DNA of 8,240 nucleotides from Burkholderiales bacterium (GTDB lineage: Bacteria; Pseudomonadota; Gammaproteobacteria; Burkholderiales; Burkholderiaceae_C). The first letter of the stretch is position 1; each line of letters opens with the position of its first letter. The notes beneath the pieces were generated by a model. That model was given only the letters and a program-made list of their open reading frames with translations. It was not told where the DNA came from and searched no databases. The translations under genes were made by a program, and so were the position numbers. The stretch lies in contig CANHBY010000035.1 in NCBI GenBank assembly GCA_947458895.1, forward strand, positions 1 to 8,240. The letters run 5' to 3'. Positions 8,001-8,240 of this stretch are shown piece after piece.

Positions 8001-8170
8001 CCCAACGCAGCTACTTTGATTTCCAAAGAACCGAGTGGGACTACTTTCAAAGGACCCAGGGTAAAGACGGCTCTTCCTTGAACCGGCTCAATGCAGAGCT
8101 GCACCAACACACCGACAAAACCTGGCCCGACCCCGTTGAGCAGGAAGTGAATTCGCAGACCTATTGGTGA
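5006..8170 (+). CDS. Large paralogue of gene 1 with a single N-terminal module; possible secreted translocator/effector-like protein (gene 2)
   Basis: ATG at 5006 to TGA at 8168-8170, 1054 residues. The first 45 or so residues are rich in Ser, Pro and Thr with no hydrophobic signal peptide, which would fit a type III-type secretion signal but does not prove one. One repeat module follows (5156-5582), then about 800 residues collinear with the C-terminal region of gene 1. In a hand alignment of 63 residues around SYEAEQMTQRDL, 42 are identical. Shared landmarks: LPYYE and GFGGTYRTYPGG (near 6199), EVWGKTSFLPGG (near 7209), two hydrophobic blocks (about 6945-7155 and 7555-7850), SDKQGEWF (7877-7900), FAWYGNDN and GSSLNRLN. 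The stretch between the blocks (about 7260-7550) is least conserved. No catalytic motif is recognised. It lies between the element at 4576-4809 and a probable second copy starting at 8222. Resemblance to HrpF/NopX/HrpK proteins is a proposal from architecture. Confidence 0.93.
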   Translation: MYTPVDTRSLPSVSSLTQPAPGKSEGEPLPAIARSYLAQSLSAPTAGTSQVAQVLMGAGMAPAAASFHARTVSADEAKSTQFLTVLRNELSKGLLAGDAILCARFSTLASEEELSDPQFIQDLKDADAKGYGASATQTLQYARANRLAQRLDIPLSQTISLSPDQLTNLLALDASALKTPLSVGRSLSELAEIPPENLAPLQQLSPTLLEWLGQTMQASLADIAELSEEEITSLQSAMDNGSRLATHDEVFNDINPETVSRPIKLGSEWIVFETLSGQEIIVDQNTNPGLYNQAVGVLTERTKVQIDAVRTQAGLPPQAEVNVMERATQKLNDEADPDSGYASVNESVIKKLLDNYRGMLDRNEITKDDPRAQLIRTFEARTALANGYSLLPYYEASGGFGGTYRTYPGGPDNPTYQTMSSEDVRNLINEGEVNNRILSGMNNETIQADYQTALKEEVDALPNKQELIDTLFNNLSSPNYIQALRTLKDQGLSYEAEQMTQRDLMSLAMLDPAKSTEAAQQLRLNSMGADFQELTDNPALIEVQTFGDALYDSGMIAIQAIRRGSALIRHGTQTADDLIKYINETLKDKKSVNALSEVLRQLVIDAKTKNITNIAGINQAQFNEAMAKTYLPLEMRGKVANFFATTQKFGVWGSIGASACVASFGYRLSQGAWGEDSTPLSRWGVARDAIGFFSAIGHVAKTGAGAVDFFRSSLLGKDPNSQLAWKALGLDRTMPEVWGKTSFLPGGKSWSELWQGRPAGDTGYGQLPDTPPDSPRGSAASLNGYVDAMDELWEGYDDTASNPGGLFADATDASRPTLQGAADNLSQIYAEATPPAALTKMPGGTAAKVGSSAIKILHATCDLAGVADIVIGALGLAKSIKDGDGGMIAANSLGIIGGAALTGAGVISTAELLASATLPFKTAGSALFLVGAAFAAAAFAASAIAVSVTRHNELQSSSDKQGEWFQDLANDGLAYSDWADKLEFLRYSFAWYGNDNTDTQRSYFDFQRTEWDYFQRTQGKDGSSLNRLNAELHQHTDKTWPDPVEQEVNSQTYW
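5156..5582 (+). other. N-terminal repeat module of gene 2
   Basis: Single copy, about 142 residues: VAQVLMGAGMAPAAA, STQFLTVLRNELSKG, GDAILCARFSTLAS, ELSDPQFIQDL, LQYARANRLAQRLDIPL, L-LDASALK and SLSELAEI. It is an intact counterpart of the broken module just upstream and of modules A-C of gene 1, and is useful as the reference copy for the repeat. Confidence 0.78.
6945..7155 (+). other. First hydrophobic block of gene 2
   Basis: Hydrophobic stretches around GVWGSIGASACVASFGYRL and AIGFFSAIGHVAKTGAGAV, split by a polar turn containing SRWGVARD. It is collinear with 2955-3160 in gene 1. Moderate hydrophobicity leaves membrane insertion undecided. Confidence 0.5.
7555..7850 (+). other. Second hydrophobic block of gene 2 (probable membrane-inserting segments)
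   Basis: Candidate helices around LAGVADIVIGALGLA, NSLGIIGGAALTGAGVI and the long Ala-rich LFLVGAAFAAAAFAASAIAV, ending at a basic VTRHN. Charged breaks (KSIKDGDG) fall where gene 1 has KKAIQEGD. This is the strongest membrane candidate in the protein. Confidence 0.62.
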
Positions 8171-8221
8171 GATGCTGCCCGCAAAGGCTACGCCCGCAGA
8201 AGAGCCATGGGGCGTATTCAA

Positions 8222-8240
8222 CCTAAAAACCGCAGTTGAC
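8222..8240. mobile_element. Left end of a probable second copy of the inverted-repeat element, cut by the window edge
   Basis: The last 19 bases are identical to 4576-4594, the left terminus of the 234-bp element, in the same orientation. The match starts exactly at the element's CCTA end and the preceding bases differ, as expected for an independent insertion. The expected target duplication would be TTCAA (8217-8221), to be found beyond the right edge. The rest could be a short copy or a longer element with the same ends. Confidence 0.75.

Noticed and set aside
8172..8240. New open frame beginning MLPAKATPAEEPWG just after gene 2
   Set aside because: Only 23 codons fit in the window, the last ones fall in the element end, and the putative ribosome site abuts the ATG. 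It cannot be supported.

Overview
The window is moderately GC-rich and densely coding on the + strand. Codon use and protein style suggest a proteobacterium, possibly a plant- or host-associated betaproteobacterium; that is an impression, because there is no rRNA, tRNA or housekeeping gene to anchor it. Two very large paralogous genes fill most of it. Between them lies the wreck of a third, related coding sequence, interrupted by a small transposon-like element.

Layout: (1) 3-4208, gene 1, open at the left edge, at least 1401 residues: three copies of a roughly 145-150-residue N-terminal module, a Pro-Ala-Asp repeat linker between the first two, then a long C-terminal region with two hydrophobic blocks. 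(2) 4209-4957, a degenerate relative of the N-terminal module, with a frameshift near 4521, a 234-bp inverted-repeat element at 4576-4809 flanked by a 5-bp duplication (ATGAT), and later stops. (3) 5006-8170, gene 2, 1054 residues: one N-terminal module and the same C-terminal region. (4) At the right edge, 8222-8240 repeats the first 19 bases of the inverted-repeat element exactly, so a second copy probably starts there and the two copies would bracket gene 2.

Function is not established. The architecture (Ser/Pro-rich start of gene 2, N-terminal imperfect repeats, a long soluble middle, hydrophobic blocks late in the protein, a conserved soluble tail, no Sec signal peptide) recalls type III secretion translocator/effector proteins such as HrpF/NopX and HrpK. 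This is an architectural inference, not a demonstrated homology. No secretion machinery, chaperone or regulator gene is visible. The best-supported observations are the expanding and decaying paralogue family with variable module number, and the mobile element whose insertion can be undone on paper to restore the module's reading.
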